A stretch of 64,000 nucleotides of DNA from Chitinophagaceae bacterium (GTDB lineage: Bacteria; Bacteroidota; Bacteroidia; Chitinophagales; Chitinophagaceae), in NCBI GenBank assembly GCA_016713965.1, contig JADJOC010000010.1, positions 124,001 through 188,000 on the forward strand, read 5' to 3'. Numbering within the stretch: position 1 is the stretch's first letter; every line of letters starts with the position of its first letter. Positions 30,378 through 38,748 of the stretch are shown here, piece after piece. The translations under genes and the position numbers were made by a program. The notes under the pieces are model-generated. The model saw only the letters and a list, made by a program, of their open reading frames with translations, was not told where the DNA came from and did not search any database.

Positions 30378-31009
30378 ATGCAAGTAGATGTAATAAATAT
30401 AGAAGGAAAAAAACCGGCAGGACAATCGAGCTACCAGAAGAAATATTTGGTATAGAGCCTAATGACCATGTGATTTATCTTGCCGTAAAGCAATATTTAG
30501 GAGCCCAGCGCCAAGGTACGCATAAAGTAAAAACCCGTATGGAAGTACACGGCTCATCTAAAAAATTACATAAGCAAAAAGGAACAGGTGGTGCCCGTAA
30601 AGGTAATTTACGTAATCCGTTGTATAAAGGTGGGGGTACTATTTTTGGGCCAAAACCTCATACATATGATATCAAATTAAACCGTAAGGTAAAAGATTTG
30701 GCTAAAATGAGTGCATTGGCTTATAAAGCAAAAGAGAATGCTATCGTGGTATTGGAAGATGTAAATATGGACGCACCGAAAACAAGACAGTTTACAGGAA
30801 TTTTAAAAAGCTTAAATATAACAGGTAAAAAAGCATTAGTAGTATTGCCAGAGTATAATGATAATGTGTACCTGAGCTTGCGCAATGTACCTTCTGTATG
30901 TACAACTCTATTAAGTGATTTAAACACTTATGATATTATGAATGCGAATGTTCTTGTAATAACAGAAAATGCAGCGAAGATTTTTAGTGAAGAAAATGTA
31001 GAAGCATAA
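30378..31009 (+). CDS. rplD: Ribosomal protein uL4, frameshift near codon 12
   Basis: The natural start is the ATG at 30378 (MQVDVINIEGKK); one A is missing in the run near 30410, after which the frame reads TGRTIELPEEIFGIEPNDHV and is open to 31009. The loop KGTGGARKGNLRNPLYKGG lines the peptide exit tunnel. About 210 residues. The gene is indispensable and single-copy in this cluster, so the break is almost certainly a sequence error. An upstream start in the second frame gives a non-native N terminus. Confidence 0.95.
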
Positions 31010-31114
31010 GTCAATTAGCTGATTAGCAAATATGCTAACGTGCTAATAAAAAAAAGAGATTTTTAAATAAAAAATTAGCAAATTAGCTAATTAGCATATT
31101 ATCAAATTAGTATT
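31010..31114. repeat. 8-bp-period repeat blocks in the rplD-rplW spacer
   Basis: Left block (about 31012-31048): aattagct, gattagca, aatatgct, aacgtgct. Right block (about 31073-31110): aattagca, aattagct, aattagca, tattatca, aattagta. The two blocks flank an A-rich core and are mutually complementary over most of their length. Confidence 0.75.
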
Positions 31115-31417
31115 ATGAAACTGTCTGACGTATTAGTAAAACCGATTTTATCTGAAAAAGCAAATAAGCAAACCGAGAAGCAAAATCGTTATGCATTTGT
31201 GGTAGATAAAAAAGCGAATAAATTGGAAATTAAAAAAGCCGTAGAAGAATTTTACGGGGTGCAGGTTAGCAATGTTAACACATTGGTTATGCCTTCTAAA
31301 GCAAAAGCAAAATATACTAAAGCCGGATTTATTGTTGGCCGCAAGCCTTCAAAAAAGAAAGCAATCATTACTGTAGCAGAAGGTGAAACAATTGATATAT
31401 ACGGAACAGGAATATAA
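31115..31417 (+). CDS. rplW: Ribosomal protein uL23
   Basis: The 100-residue protein opens KLSDVLVKPILSEKANKQTE and includes the conserved VKPILSEK and VSNVNTLVMPSKAK segments. It sits at the exit of the 50S tunnel and docks trigger factor and SRP. Frame intact. The spacer after it (31418-31517) has a hairpin tcctctcc ttt ggagagga, the same type as at 5566-5584. Confidence 0.97.
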   Translation: MKLSDVLVKPILSEKANKQTEKQNRYAFVVDKKANKLEIKKAVEEFYGVQVSNVNTLVMPSKAKAKYTKAGFIVGRKPSKKKAIITVAEGETIDIYGTGI

Positions 31418-31424
31418 GTCCTAT

Positions 31425-31445
31425 CCTCTCCTTTGGAGAGGAACT
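31425..31445. repeat. Dispersed hairpin in the rplW-rplB spacer
   Basis: The stem tcctctcc/ggagagga closes a ttt loop and is followed by ctgaaggtgagg. It is a relative of the hairpin inside the MITE-like element at 5503-5640, so a mobile repeat has been tolerated inside this operon. Confidence 0.65.
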
Positions 31446-31517
31446 GAAGGTGAGGAAAAAAATAATAAAGAATGGTGGTCAGCACCGCAAAGTTTTGACA
31501 AATAAAAGTAATTAATA

Positions 31518-32360
31518 ATGGCACTTAGAAAATACAAACCGGTTACAGCCGGTACTCGTTGGAGAATAGGAAATGCTTACGCAGAAGTTACTACCAATAT
31601 ACCCGAAAAAAGTTTATTGGAAAAACAAAAAAATACTGCTGGCCGTAATGCACAGGGCAGAAGATCAATGAGATATATGGGTGGCGGAAATAAAACCATG
31701 TATCGCATGGTTGATTTCAAAAGGAATAAAAAAGATATACCAGCTACTGTAAAAACAATTGAATACGATCCGAACCGTACCGCATTTATTGCTTTACTTA
31801 ATTATGCGGATGGGGAAAAGCGTTACATTTTAGCTCCTCAGGGTTTGCAGGTTGGCCAATCAATAATAAGTGGTGATGCAGTTGCTCCTGAATTAGGAAA
31901 TGCATTAATGTTGAAAAATATGCCTTTAGGTACTAATGTTCATAACATTGAAATGCAACCTGGTCAGGGTGGTATATTAGTGAGAAGTGCAGGTACATCT
32001 GCCCAGTTGAGCAATAAGGAAGAAAAATATGCGGTACTAAAAATGCCAAGTGGTGAGTTAAGAAAAATTTTGATTAATTGTTATGCAACTGTTGGTGTAA
32101 CCAGCAACAGCGATCATAATCTGGAGAGTATGGGTAAAGCAGGCCGAAACAGGTGGAAAGGTATCAGGCCAAGAACAAGGGCAGTAGCCATGAACCCTGT
32201 GGATCATCCGATGGGTGGTGGTGAAGGTAGAGCTTCGGGCGGACATCCACGTAGCAGGAAAGGTAAATATGCTAAAGGAGAAATTACCCGTACAAGAGGA
32301 AAAGGATCTGATAAAATGATCATTCAAAGAAGAAACGGAAAGAAATTAAGTAATAAATAG
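31518..32360 (+). CDS. rplB: Ribosomal protein uL2
   Basis: The 280-residue product is full length, with the OB-type domain and the C-terminal loop AMNPVDHPMGGGEGRASGG near the peptidyl transferase centre. The position held by the well studied His229 of E. coli L2 is M232 here (NPVDHPM instead of NPVDHPH); I recall Met at this site in other Bacteroidota. Basic C-terminal tail. Frame intact. Confidence 0.98.
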   Translation: MALRKYKPVTAGTRWRIGNAYAEVTTNIPEKSLLEKQKNTAGRNAQGRRSMRYMGGGNKTMYRMVDFKRNKKDIPATVKTIEYDPNRTAFIALLNYADGEKRYILAPQGLQVGQSIISGDAVAPELGNALMLKNMPLGTNVHNIEMQPGQGGILVRSAGTSAQLSNKEEKYAVLKMPSGELRKILINCYATVGVTSNSDHNLESMGKAGRNRWKGIRPRTRAVAMNPVDHPMGGGEGRASGGHPRSRKGKYAKGEITRTRGKGSDKMIIQRRNGKKLSNK

Positions 32361-32418
32361 TTATCACTGTTAAAATGTCTCTGGTAACCCGGGGAAAATA
32401 AACAAACACAAATACATT

Positions 32419-32688
32419 ATGAGTCGTTCATTAAAAAAAGGCCCTTACATTGAAGCCAATTTGGAAAACAAGGTTTTGGGTATGGCAGAAGGTAAAATTA
32501 AGAAAGGTGTAATTAAAACCTGGAGCCGGAGAAGTACAATTACCCCTGATTTTGTAGGTCAGACTTTTGCAGTACATAACGGAAATAAATTTATTCCAGT
32601 ATATGTAACAGAATTTATGGTTGGACATAAATTAGGAGAATTTGCGCCAACAAGAAATTTCAGAGGTCATTCAAGCAAAAAAATGTAG
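32419..32688 (+). CDS. rpsS: Ribosomal protein uS19
   Basis: The 89-residue protein begins SRSLKKGPYIEANLENKV and contains WSRRSTITPDFVGQTFAVHN and HKLGEFAPTRNFRGH, all invariant blocks. It forms part of the 30S head near S13. Intact frame, normal length. Confidence 0.98.
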   Translation: MSRSLKKGPYIEANLENKVLGMAEGKIKKGVIKTWSRRSTITPDFVGQTFAVHNGNKFIPVYVTEFMVGHKLGEFAPTRNFRGHSSKKM

Positions 32689-32757
32689 TAATAAGTAGGG
32701 CTAAAGTTTGAAATGAATACTTTGAAACGATAAGCCACAAACAACAAACATATTTAA

Positions 32758-33120
32758 ATGGAAGCAGTAGCAAAATTAAATAATTATCCCACTTCACCTC
32801 GTAAAATGCGATTACTGGTAGATTTGATACGGGGTTTAAATGTAGAAAAGGCATTGGCTATTTTGGAACATAATCCAAAGCATCCGGCAGTTCCTTTACG
32901 CAAGCTGGTTGTATCAGCTATCAGCAATTGGAAGCAAAAAAATGAAGGCGGAGATGAAACAGGATTAATAGTAAAAACTATTTTTGTAGATGGAGCAAGG
33001 GTTATCAAACGTATGCGTCCTGCACCACAAGGTCGTGGTTACAGGGTACGCAAGCGCAGCAACCATGTAACAGTTATAGTTGATATGGCAGCAACTGAAG
33101 CAAAGAAAAGACGCAGTTAA
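32758..33120 (+). CDS. rplV: Ribosomal protein uL22, tail possibly frameshifted
   Basis: The 120-residue product contains SPRKMRLLVDLIRGLNVEKA and the tunnel-lining hairpin region RMRPAPQGRGYRVRKRSNHV. The stop at 33118 is followed by about 105 bp that, in another frame, read as a Lys/Ala-rich tail (NLAKTAEKVKQ, then TTATKKAKAPAAKKESGSK) ending in TAA at 33227-33229, just before rpsC. An extra base in the A-run near 33107 plus one change near 33155 would join them. A basic tail of this kind is seen in relatives; the join is inference. Confidence 0.95.
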   Translation: MEAVAKLNNYPTSPRKMRLLVDLIRGLNVEKALAILEHNPKHPAVPLRKLVVSAISNWKQKNEGGDETGLIVKTIFVDGARVIKRMRPAPQGRGYRVRKRSNHVTVIVDMAATEAKKRRS

Positions 33121-33238
33121 CCTAGCCAAAACAGCTGAGAAAGTAAAGCAAAACTGAACTACTGCTACTAAAAAGGCTAAAGCTCCGGCAGCTAAAAAAG
33201 AATCAGGATCAAAAAATACAAATAACTAAAAACCAAAT

Positions 33239-34042
33239 ATGGGTCAGAAAACAAATCCGATAGGTGCCAGGTTAGGAATCATTCGTGGTTGGGATAGTAA
33301 TTGGTACGGTAACAAAAGAGATTTTGCTAAAAAACTGGTTGAAGATCATAAAATCAGGAATTATCTTAATGCTCGTATAAATAAAGGCGGTATAGCTAAA
33401 ATTGTTATCGAGCGTACACTCAATAAGTTAATTGTTACTATTCATACATCAAAGCCCGGAATTATCATTGGTAAAGGTGGTGGAGAAGTTGATAGGATTA
33501 AAGAAGAATTAAAAAAATTAACCGGTAAGGATGATGTTCAAATTAATATTTTGGAAATCCGTCGTCCGGAGTTGGATGCAAACATAGTTGCAGATACCAT
33601 TGCCCGCCAGATTGAAAATCGTATTAATTATAAGCGTGCAATCAAAATGTCAATTGCATCGGCTTTAAGAATGGGTGCAGAAGGGATTAAAGTAAAAGTT
33701 GGCGGTCGTTTGGGCGGAGCAGAAATTGCCCGTAGCGAAGAAATCAAGCAAGGCCGTACACCATTACATACTTTACGTATGGATATTGATTATGCAAATG
33801 TATTTGCTTTAACTGTATACGGTAAAATCGGTATCAAAGTTTGGATCTGTAAGGCGAAGTTTTGGCAAAAGAGATCTTAATCCCAATGTAATAGGCAATG
33901 ATAAAAATGTAGGCCGGTGATAGGCAAGAGCGCTTTGACAGGCCAGATAGAAGAGGATGACCGCAGAGGCGGAGGTGGCGGTGGAGATCGCAGAGGCGGA
34001 AACAGAGGTGGCGGTAACGCCGGAGGAGGCAGAAGGAATTAA
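33239..34042 (+). CDS. rpsC: Ribosomal protein uS3 with Gly/Arg-rich tail, frameshifted at 3' end
   Basis: Residues 1-200 are intact: GQKTNPIGARLGIIRGWDSN, the KH motif PGIIIGKGGGEVDRIKEEL and RMDIDYANVFALTVYGKIG. After IKVWIC the frame shifts; the expected GEVLAKRDLNPNVIGNDKNV follows in another frame, then RQERFDRPDRR and a Gly/Arg-rich tail (RRGGGGGDRRGGNRGGG) ending RRN at 34042. At least three indels between 33850 and 33960 are needed. S3 is essential, so these are likely sequence errors. The tail is a real lineage feature. Confidence 0.95.
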
Positions 34043-34150
34043 TTTGCAAATTTGCCAATTAGCAAATGTGCAAAATGAGAACAAAAATTAGATGGATTAT
34101 TAAATTTGCAGATTGGCACATTAGCAAATTTGCATATTAAATTAATAAAA
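34043..34150. repeat. 8-bp-period repeat blocks in the rpsC-rplP spacer
   Basis: Left block (about 34041-34077): aatttgca, aatttgcc, aattagca, aatgtgca. Right block (about 34107-34143): aatttgca, gattggca, cattagca, aatttgca. Together they can fold into a stem of about 35 bp with mismatches, around a 30-bp unrelated core. Confidence 0.8.
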
Positions 34151-34570
34151 ATGTTACAACCAAAAAGAACAAAGCACAGAAAAACTCAAAAAGGCAGAAT
34201 GAAAGGTGATACTAAAAGAGGTGCAACTTTAGCCTTTGGTACGTTTGGATTAAAAGCATTAGATAGTGTTTGGTTAACCAATCGTCAAATTGAGAGTGCA
34301 CGTCAGGCTATGACTCGTCATATGAAACGTGAAGGTAATGTATGGATAAGAATATTTCCTGATAAACCAATTACTGCTAAACCTGCAGAGGTAAGGATGG
34401 GTAAGGGTAAAGGTAATCCAGAAGGATGGGCAGCTATTGTACAGCCAGGAAGGATCTTATTTGAAGCTGATGGTGTATCTGAGCAAGTTGCAAAAGAAGC
34501 GTTTGCTTTGGCAGCACAAAAACTACCTATTTTAACAAAGTTTGTAGTTCGTCACGATTATCAAGCATAA
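34151..34570 (+). CDS. rplP: Ribosomal protein uL16
   Basis: From MLQPKRTKHRKTQKGRMKG the 139-residue protein is full length, with ESARQAMTRHMKREGNVWIR and GKGKGNPEGWAAIVQPGRIL. It binds near the A site and is needed late in 50S assembly. The start at 34151 is chosen because the family begins at MLQP; an upstream in-frame start lies in the repeat spacer and is rejected. Confidence 0.98.
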   Translation: MLQPKRTKHRKTQKGRMKGDTKRGATLAFGTFGLKALDSVWLTNRQIESARQAMTRHMKREGNVWIRIFPDKPITAKPAEVRMGKGKGNPEGWAAIVQPGRILFEADGVSEQVAKEAFALAAQKLPILTKFVVRHDYQA

Positions 34571-34679
34571 AAAACAATTTGCAAATGTGCCAATATGCAG
34601 ATGTGCAAATTAAAGAATACCAATAGTTATAAATTTGCATATTAGCACATTTGCAAATTTGCATATTAAATTAAAAAAG
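34571..34679. repeat. 8-bp-period repeat blocks in the rplP-rpmC spacer
   Basis: Left block (about 34575-34612): aatttgca, aatgtgcc, aatatgca, gatgtgca. Right block (about 34631-34668): aatttgca, tattagca, catttgca, aatttgca. Same architecture as the neighbouring spacers. Confidence 0.8.
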
Positions 34680-34889
34680 ATGTCTAAAAAAGTTGATTTT
34701 TTAAAAAGCCTGAACGGGTTAAGTGCAGAAGATTTGCAAGCAAAAATTAAGGAAGATGAATTGCGTATGAAAAAATTATCTTTTGCTCATACGATTTCTC
34801 CCCTGGAAAATCCTCAGAGCATTCGTGTATTGAGAAGGGATATTGCAAGGTTAAAAACCCTTTTAAAACAAAAACAAGTTGTGGCTTAA
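34680..34889 (+). CDS. rpmC: Ribosomal protein uL29
   Basis: The 69-residue helical hairpin (DFLKSLNGLSAEDLQAKIKE, then NPQSIRVLRRDIARLKTLLK) is typical of L29, which sits by L23 at the tunnel exit. The start at 34680 (MSKKVDF) is preferred over an upstream frame extension that translates the repeat spacer. Confidence 0.97.
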   Translation: MSKKVDFLKSLNGLSAEDLQAKIKEDELRMKKLSFAHTISPLENPQSIRVLRRDIARLKTLLKQKQVVA

Positions 34890-34908
34890 AACCATAAATC
34901 AAAGTATA

Positions 34909-35163
34909 ATGGAAAGAAATTTAAGAAAAATAAAATTAGGTGTTGTATCCAGTAATAAAATGGATAAAACAATTACTGTAAAAGTGGAAAGGAAAGTAAA
35001 GCATCCTTTGTATGGTAAATTCGTAAAAAAATCTACGAAGTTTCATGCTCATGATGATAAAAATGAGTGTAGCATTGGTGATACTGTTAAAATAATGGAA
35101 AGCCGCCCAATGAGCAAAACTAAACGTTGGAGATTGGTAGAAGTGGTAGAAAAAGTGAAATAA
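34909..35163 (+). CDS. rpsQ: Ribosomal protein uS17
   Basis: Begins MERNLRKIKLGVVSSNKMDK and carries KTITVKVERKVKHPLYGKFV and PMSKTKRWRLVEVV. At 84 residues it is normal length. It binds 16S rRNA helix 11/20 as a primary assembly protein. The start at 34909 lies 19 bp after the rpmC stop. Confidence 0.98.
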   Translation: MERNLRKIKLGVVSSNKMDKTITVKVERKVKHPLYGKFVKKSTKFHAHDDKNECSIGDTVKIMESRPMSKTKRWRLVEVVEKVK

Positions 35164-35272
35164 TCAGCTTCAAGCATTAGCTTAAGTACAAGTAAAAATA
35201 AATATTAAAGAATGCCAAAGGTTAAAAGTCCGCATCTTGCGGCTTGCATCTTGCGGCTCAAAGCTTAAAAAT

Positions 35273-35641
35273 ATGATTCAGCAAGAAAGCAGGTTAAACG
35301 TAGCAGATAATAGTGGGGCAAAAGAAGTTTTGTGTATCCGTGTGCTAGGCAATAGTGGCCAGGATTACGCCAAAATCGGTGACAAAATTGTTGTAACAGT
35401 AAAAGATGCAATGCCTGCCGGGGGTATAAAAAAAGGTACGGTGAGCAAAGCTGTAATTGTAAGAACTAAAAATAAGTTGCGTCGTAAAGATGGTTCTTAT
35501 ATTCGGTTTGATGATAATGCAGTTGTATTGCTAAATGCATCTGACGAACCAAGAGGGACACGTATTTTTGGACCAGTGGCCAGGGAGTTAAGGGATAAAG
35601 GATATATGAAAATTATATCGCTTGCTCCGGAAGTGTTGTAG
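35273..35641 (+). CDS. rplN: Ribosomal protein uL14
   Basis: The 122-residue product begins MIQQESRLNVADNSGAKEVL and is complete to GYMKIISLAPEVL. It bridges to the 30S subunit at B8. Just upstream, 35229-35262 holds a short tandem duplication (gcatcttgcggct twice), a slippage-type repeat. Start chosen by family alignment. Confidence 0.98.
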   Translation: MIQQESRLNVADNSGAKEVLCIRVLGNSGQDYAKIGDKIVVTVKDAMPAGGIKKGTVSKAVIVRTKNKLRRKDGSYIRFDDNAVVLLNASDEPRGTRIFGPVARELRDKGYMKIISLAPEVL

Positions 35642-35799
35642 ATGTAAAAGTGAATAAAGGTGAGAGATCAAATGTGAGAAAAATATTTAACGTTTATCGT
35701 TTACTTTGACGAATATATAGCCAGTGGTGACACGATGATCACTAAAGTTGAAAAAGCTAGTAACAAAAAAGAAAAAAAGCCGTAAGGCACATTAATAAA

Positions 35800-36163
35800 A
35801 TGAGTACAAGATTTAAACCCAAATTCAGCATTAAAAAAGGCGACACTGTAGTGGTTATCTCCGGCGAATCCCGCCCAAAGAAAAACGACAAAGGTGTAAT
35901 TGAATACAAACCACGTAAAGTGCTTGAGGTTATTTTAGAAAAAGGTCGTGTATTGGTAGAAGGTGTAAACATCGTAACCAAGCATACCAAACCTACAGCC
36001 CAAAATACAAAAGGTGGTATCATAAAAAAAGAAGCGCCTATTGCTATTAGCAATGTGATGCTTTGGGATGCAAAGCCGGTGCACCTAGTAAGGTTAAACG
36101 TACCAGGGAAAATGGAAAATTAGTTAGAATCGCTAAAAAAATCAGGGGAGGCAATAAAATAAT
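35800..36163 (+). CDS. rplX: Ribosomal protein uL24, frameshifted at 3' end
   Basis: The N-terminal KOW region reads KPKFSIKKGDTVVVISGESR and continues to ISNVMLWDAK. One base is missing near 36073, after which the expected end AGAPSKVKRTRENGKLVRIA, KKIRGGNK lies in the next frame. An extra A near 36157 removes the expected stop, which would overlap the rplE start (TAATG). Corrected length about 120 residues. Error rather than decay is likely. Confidence 0.95.
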
Positions 36164-36728
36164 GAGCACAACAACATACACTCCAAGATTAGCAGATAAG
36201 TACAAAAAAGAAGTTGTACCTGCTTTAATGAAAAAATTCAGTTATAAAACTGTAATGCAAGCTCCAAAGCTAACCAAGATTTGCTTAAATCGTGGTGTAA
36301 ACGGGGCTGTAAATGATAAGAAATTAATTGATATTGCTGTTGATGAGTTGTCAAACATCACTGGTCAGAAAGCAATGGCAACTAAATCTAAAAAAGATAT
36401 CTCAAACTTTAAATTGCGTAAAGACATGCCAATTGGTGCAAGGGTTACTTTACGGGGCGTAAAAATGTATGAGTTTTTAGACAGGCTGGTTTCAGTTTCT
36501 TTACCACGTGTACGTGATTTTAAAGGTATCAATGATAAATCATTTGATGGCCGTGGAAATTATACATTAGGTGTAACTGAGCAAATCATTTTTCCTGAAA
36601 TTGATATTGATAAAGTAAATAAAATTACCGGTATGGATATCACTTTTGTAACTACAGCTTCTACCAATGAAGAAGCATTTGAGTTGCTAAAAGAATTAGG
36701 CATGCCTTTTAAAAATGTAAAAAAATAA
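36162..36728 (+). CDS. rplE: Ribosomal protein uL5
   Basis: From the ATG at 36162 (STTTYTPRLADKYKKEVVPA) the 188-residue product shows RVTLRGVKMYEFLDRLVSVS, RVRDFKGINDKSFDGRGNYT and TGMDITFVTTASTNEEAFEL. It binds 5S rRNA in the central protuberance. An in-frame extension upstream is really the end of L24 and is excluded. Confidence 0.98.
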   Translation: MSTTTYTPRLADKYKKEVVPALMKKFSYKTVMQAPKLTKICLNRGVNGAVNDKKLIDIAVDELSNITGQKAMATKSKKDISNFKLRKDMPIGARVTLRGVKMYEFLDRLVSVSLPRVRDFKGINDKSFDGRGNYTLGVTEQIIFPEIDIDKVNKITGMDITFVTTASTNEEAFELLKELGMPFKNVKK

Positions 36729-36782
36729 GTTGACTGGCTGATAAGTTTTATCAATCATCATTATAATACAAATTAAGAAAAT

Positions 36783-37052
36783 ATGGCAAAAAAGTCAATT
36801 GAAGCTAGGCAAAGGAAGCGTGAAGTAATGCATGCTAAATATGCTGAAAAAAGAGCAGCCTTAAAAGCAGCAGGAGATTATGCAGCTTTGGATTTATTAC
36901 CGAAGAATGCATCACCTGTGCGGTTAAAAAACCGTTGCCAGCTTACCGGCCGTCCCAGAGGGTATATGAGACATTTTGGATTATCTAGAAATATGTTTCG
37001 TGATATGGCCTTACAAGGTAAAATACCAGGAGTAAAAAAAGCAAGCTGGTAA
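36783..37052 (+). CDS. rpsN: Ribosomal protein uS14, zinc-free type
   Basis: The 89-residue product contains RCQLTGRPRGYMRHFGLSRN and lacks the CxxC pairs of zinc-binding S14, so it is the C-minus form. Length matches that form. Normal frame. The gene lies 54 bp after rplE, as in the standard spc order. Confidence 0.97.
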   Translation: MAKKSIEARQRKREVMHAKYAEKRAALKAAGDYAALDLLPKNASPVRLKNRCQLTGRPRGYMRHFGLSRNMFRDMALQGKIPGVKKASW

Positions 37053-37172
37053 AACAATGTGCCAATTAGCAAATATGCAAATGTGCTGATTGGAAAATTA
37101 AAACAAAAAACTCAGTGTGGTTAATTTGCACATTTGCAAATTTGCACATTAGCAAATTATAAAATAATAACA
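37053..37172. repeat. 8-bp-period repeat blocks in the rpsN-rpsH spacer
   Basis: Left block (about 37056-37093): aatgtgcc, aattagca, aatatgca, aatgtgct. Right block (about 37123-37159): aatttgca, catttgca, aatttgca, cattagca. The arms are complementary apart from scattered mismatches. Confidence 0.8.
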
Positions 37173-37571
37173 ATGGTAACTGATCCAATAGCAGATTATT
37201 TAACTAGAATCCGTAATGCACAAATGGCTAATCACCGTATTGTAGAAATACCTGCCAGCAATTTGAAAAAACGCATTACCGAAATTTTATATGATAAAGG
37301 CTATATTTTAAAATATAAATTTGAAGATGATAATAAACAAGGTGTAATTAAAATTGCCTTGAAGTATGATGCATCTACTAAATTGCCTGTTATTCAAAGT
37401 CTTGAGAGAGTGAGCCGCCCGGGATTACGTTCTTATGCAAAGCCAGAAGAATTTAAGCGTGTTAAAAATGGTTTGGGCATTGCAATTATCTCTACTTCGA
37501 AAGGAGTAATGACAGATAAAGAAGCAAAAGCGCAAAATGTAGGTGGAGAAGTGTTGTGCAATATCTATTAA
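37173..37571 (+). CDS. rpsH: Ribosomal protein uS8
   Basis: Begins MVTDPIADYLTRIRNAQMAN and is complete at 132 residues with RVSRPGLRSYAKPEEFKRVK and ISTSKGVMTDKEAKAQNVGG. It binds the 16S central domain and, in many bacteria, its own mRNA. The start follows the repeat spacer directly. Confidence 0.98.
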   Translation: MVTDPIADYLTRIRNAQMANHRIVEIPASNLKKRITEILYDKGYILKYKFEDDNKQGVIKIALKYDASTKLPVIQSLERVSRPGLRSYAKPEEFKRVKNGLGIAIISTSKGVMTDKEAKAQNVGGEVLCNIY

Positions 37572-37651
37572 TAATTGGTAAATGATTTGACAATTAAGCC
37601 TAAGTCGTGGCTGAACACAAATCAAGTTTAAATAAATAAATTAAATCGGCT

Positions 37652-38206
37652 ATGTCTAGAATTGGAAAAAAACCTGTAGAGATCACCAATGGTGTTACAG
37701 TGTCGGTAAGTGCAGATAATGTAGTTACTGTAAAAGGCCCTAAAGGAGAATTAAAACAATCTATTGACAGGGATATTAAAGTAGAGGTAAAAGAAGGAAA
37801 TGTAGAATTTGTACGCCCGACTGATCAGATTCGCCATCGTGCCATGCACGGTTTGTACCGCTCTTTGATTAGTAATATGGTAAAAGGTGTTACTGAAGGG
37901 TATACTAAAAAACTGGAACTGGTAGGTGTGGGTTATAAAGCAGCAAACCAGGGGAATATTTTAGATTTAGCTTTAGGATACTCACATAATATAATATTTG
38001 AAATACCTAAGGAATTAAAAATTACAACAGCACAGGAGAAAGGTCAGAACCCTACTATTACATTGGAGAGTATTGACAAACAATTGTTAGGCCAGGTGTG
38101 TGCTAAAATACGTAGCTTACGTAAACCTGAACCATACAAAGGAAAGGGTGTTAAATTTGCCGGTGAAGTGTTAAGAAGAAAAGCAGGTAAATCGGCTGGT
38201 AAGTAA
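37652..38206 (+). CDS. rplF: Ribosomal protein uL6
   Basis: The 184-residue product has the two L6 repeats, with SRIGKKPVEITNGVTVSVSA at the start and EPYKGKGVKFAGEVLRRKAG at the C terminus, which contacts the GTPase-associated region. Intact and of normal length. Confidence 0.98.
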   Translation: MSRIGKKPVEITNGVTVSVSADNVVTVKGPKGELKQSIDRDIKVEVKEGNVEFVRPTDQIRHRAMHGLYRSLISNMVKGVTEGYTKKLELVGVGYKAANQGNILDLALGYSHNIIFEIPKELKITTAQEKGQNPTITLESIDKQLLGQVCAKIRSLRKPEPYKGKGVKFAGEVLRRKAGKSAGK

Positions 38207-38367
38207 TTAATGTGCTAATGAGAAAATGTGCATATGTGCAAATCAATTGCAATTATTTAAATACTCATTTGCAAATAGGTTGAACTTATTAATTGGCACA
38301 TTTGCACATTGGCAAATCTGCATATATAAAAACCTCCGGCAGTATCGGAGAACTAAAATAAAAGAAT
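38207..38367. repeat. 8-bp-period repeat blocks in the rplF-rplR spacer
   Basis: Left block (about 38208-38245): aatgtgct, aatgtgca, tatgtgca with one irregular unit. Right block (about 38290-38325): aattggca, catttgca, cattggca, aatctgca. This is the least regular of the six spacers, but the right block keeps exact 8-bp phase. Confidence 0.7.
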
Positions 38368-38721
38368 ATGAATTCAAAAGGTAGTGCAAGGGTAAAAATT
38401 AAATACCGTATCCGCAAGAAAATCAGCGGTAGCGCATCTAAACCCAGGCTAAGCGTTTTTAGAAGCAACAGTGATATTTATGCACAGTTAATTGATGATA
38501 ATAATGGTGCAACTATAGCATCAGCATCTTCAAGAGAAAAAGACATCAAAGCTCAGAAGGCTCCTAAAACTGAAAAAAGTAAATTAGTAGGTTCAGCTAT
38601 TGCCAAAAAGGCTAATGAACTAGGTATTAAAACCGTTGTTTTTGATAGAAACGGCTATATTTATCATGGTAGGGTAAAGGCTGTGGCTGAAGGCGCAAGA
38701 GAAGGCGGGCTGGTATTTTAA
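38368..38721 (+). CDS. rplR: Ribosomal protein uL18
   Basis: The 117-residue protein includes KPRLSVFRSNSDIYAQLIDD and VVFDRNGYIYHGRVKAVAEG, the 5S rRNA-binding core. Frame intact. It is followed 27 bp later by rpsE in the standard order. Confidence 0.98.
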   Translation: MNSKGSARVKIKYRIRKKISGSASKPRLSVFRSNSDIYAQLIDDNNGATIASASSREKDIKAQKAPKTEKSKLVGSAIAKKANELGIKTVVFDRNGYIYHGRVKAVAEGAREGGLVF

Positions 38722-38748
38722 TTGTAAACTTTCTAATTAAAAGAATAA

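Noticed and set aside
36063..36161. N-terminal extension of ribosomal protein L5
   Set aside because: The extension is the frameshifted C terminus of L24 (AGAPSKVKRTRENGK), not part of L5.
30262..38367. 8-mer blocks as Rho-independent terminators
   Set aside because: No T-run follows the blocks, and ending transcription between these genes would shut off the operon.
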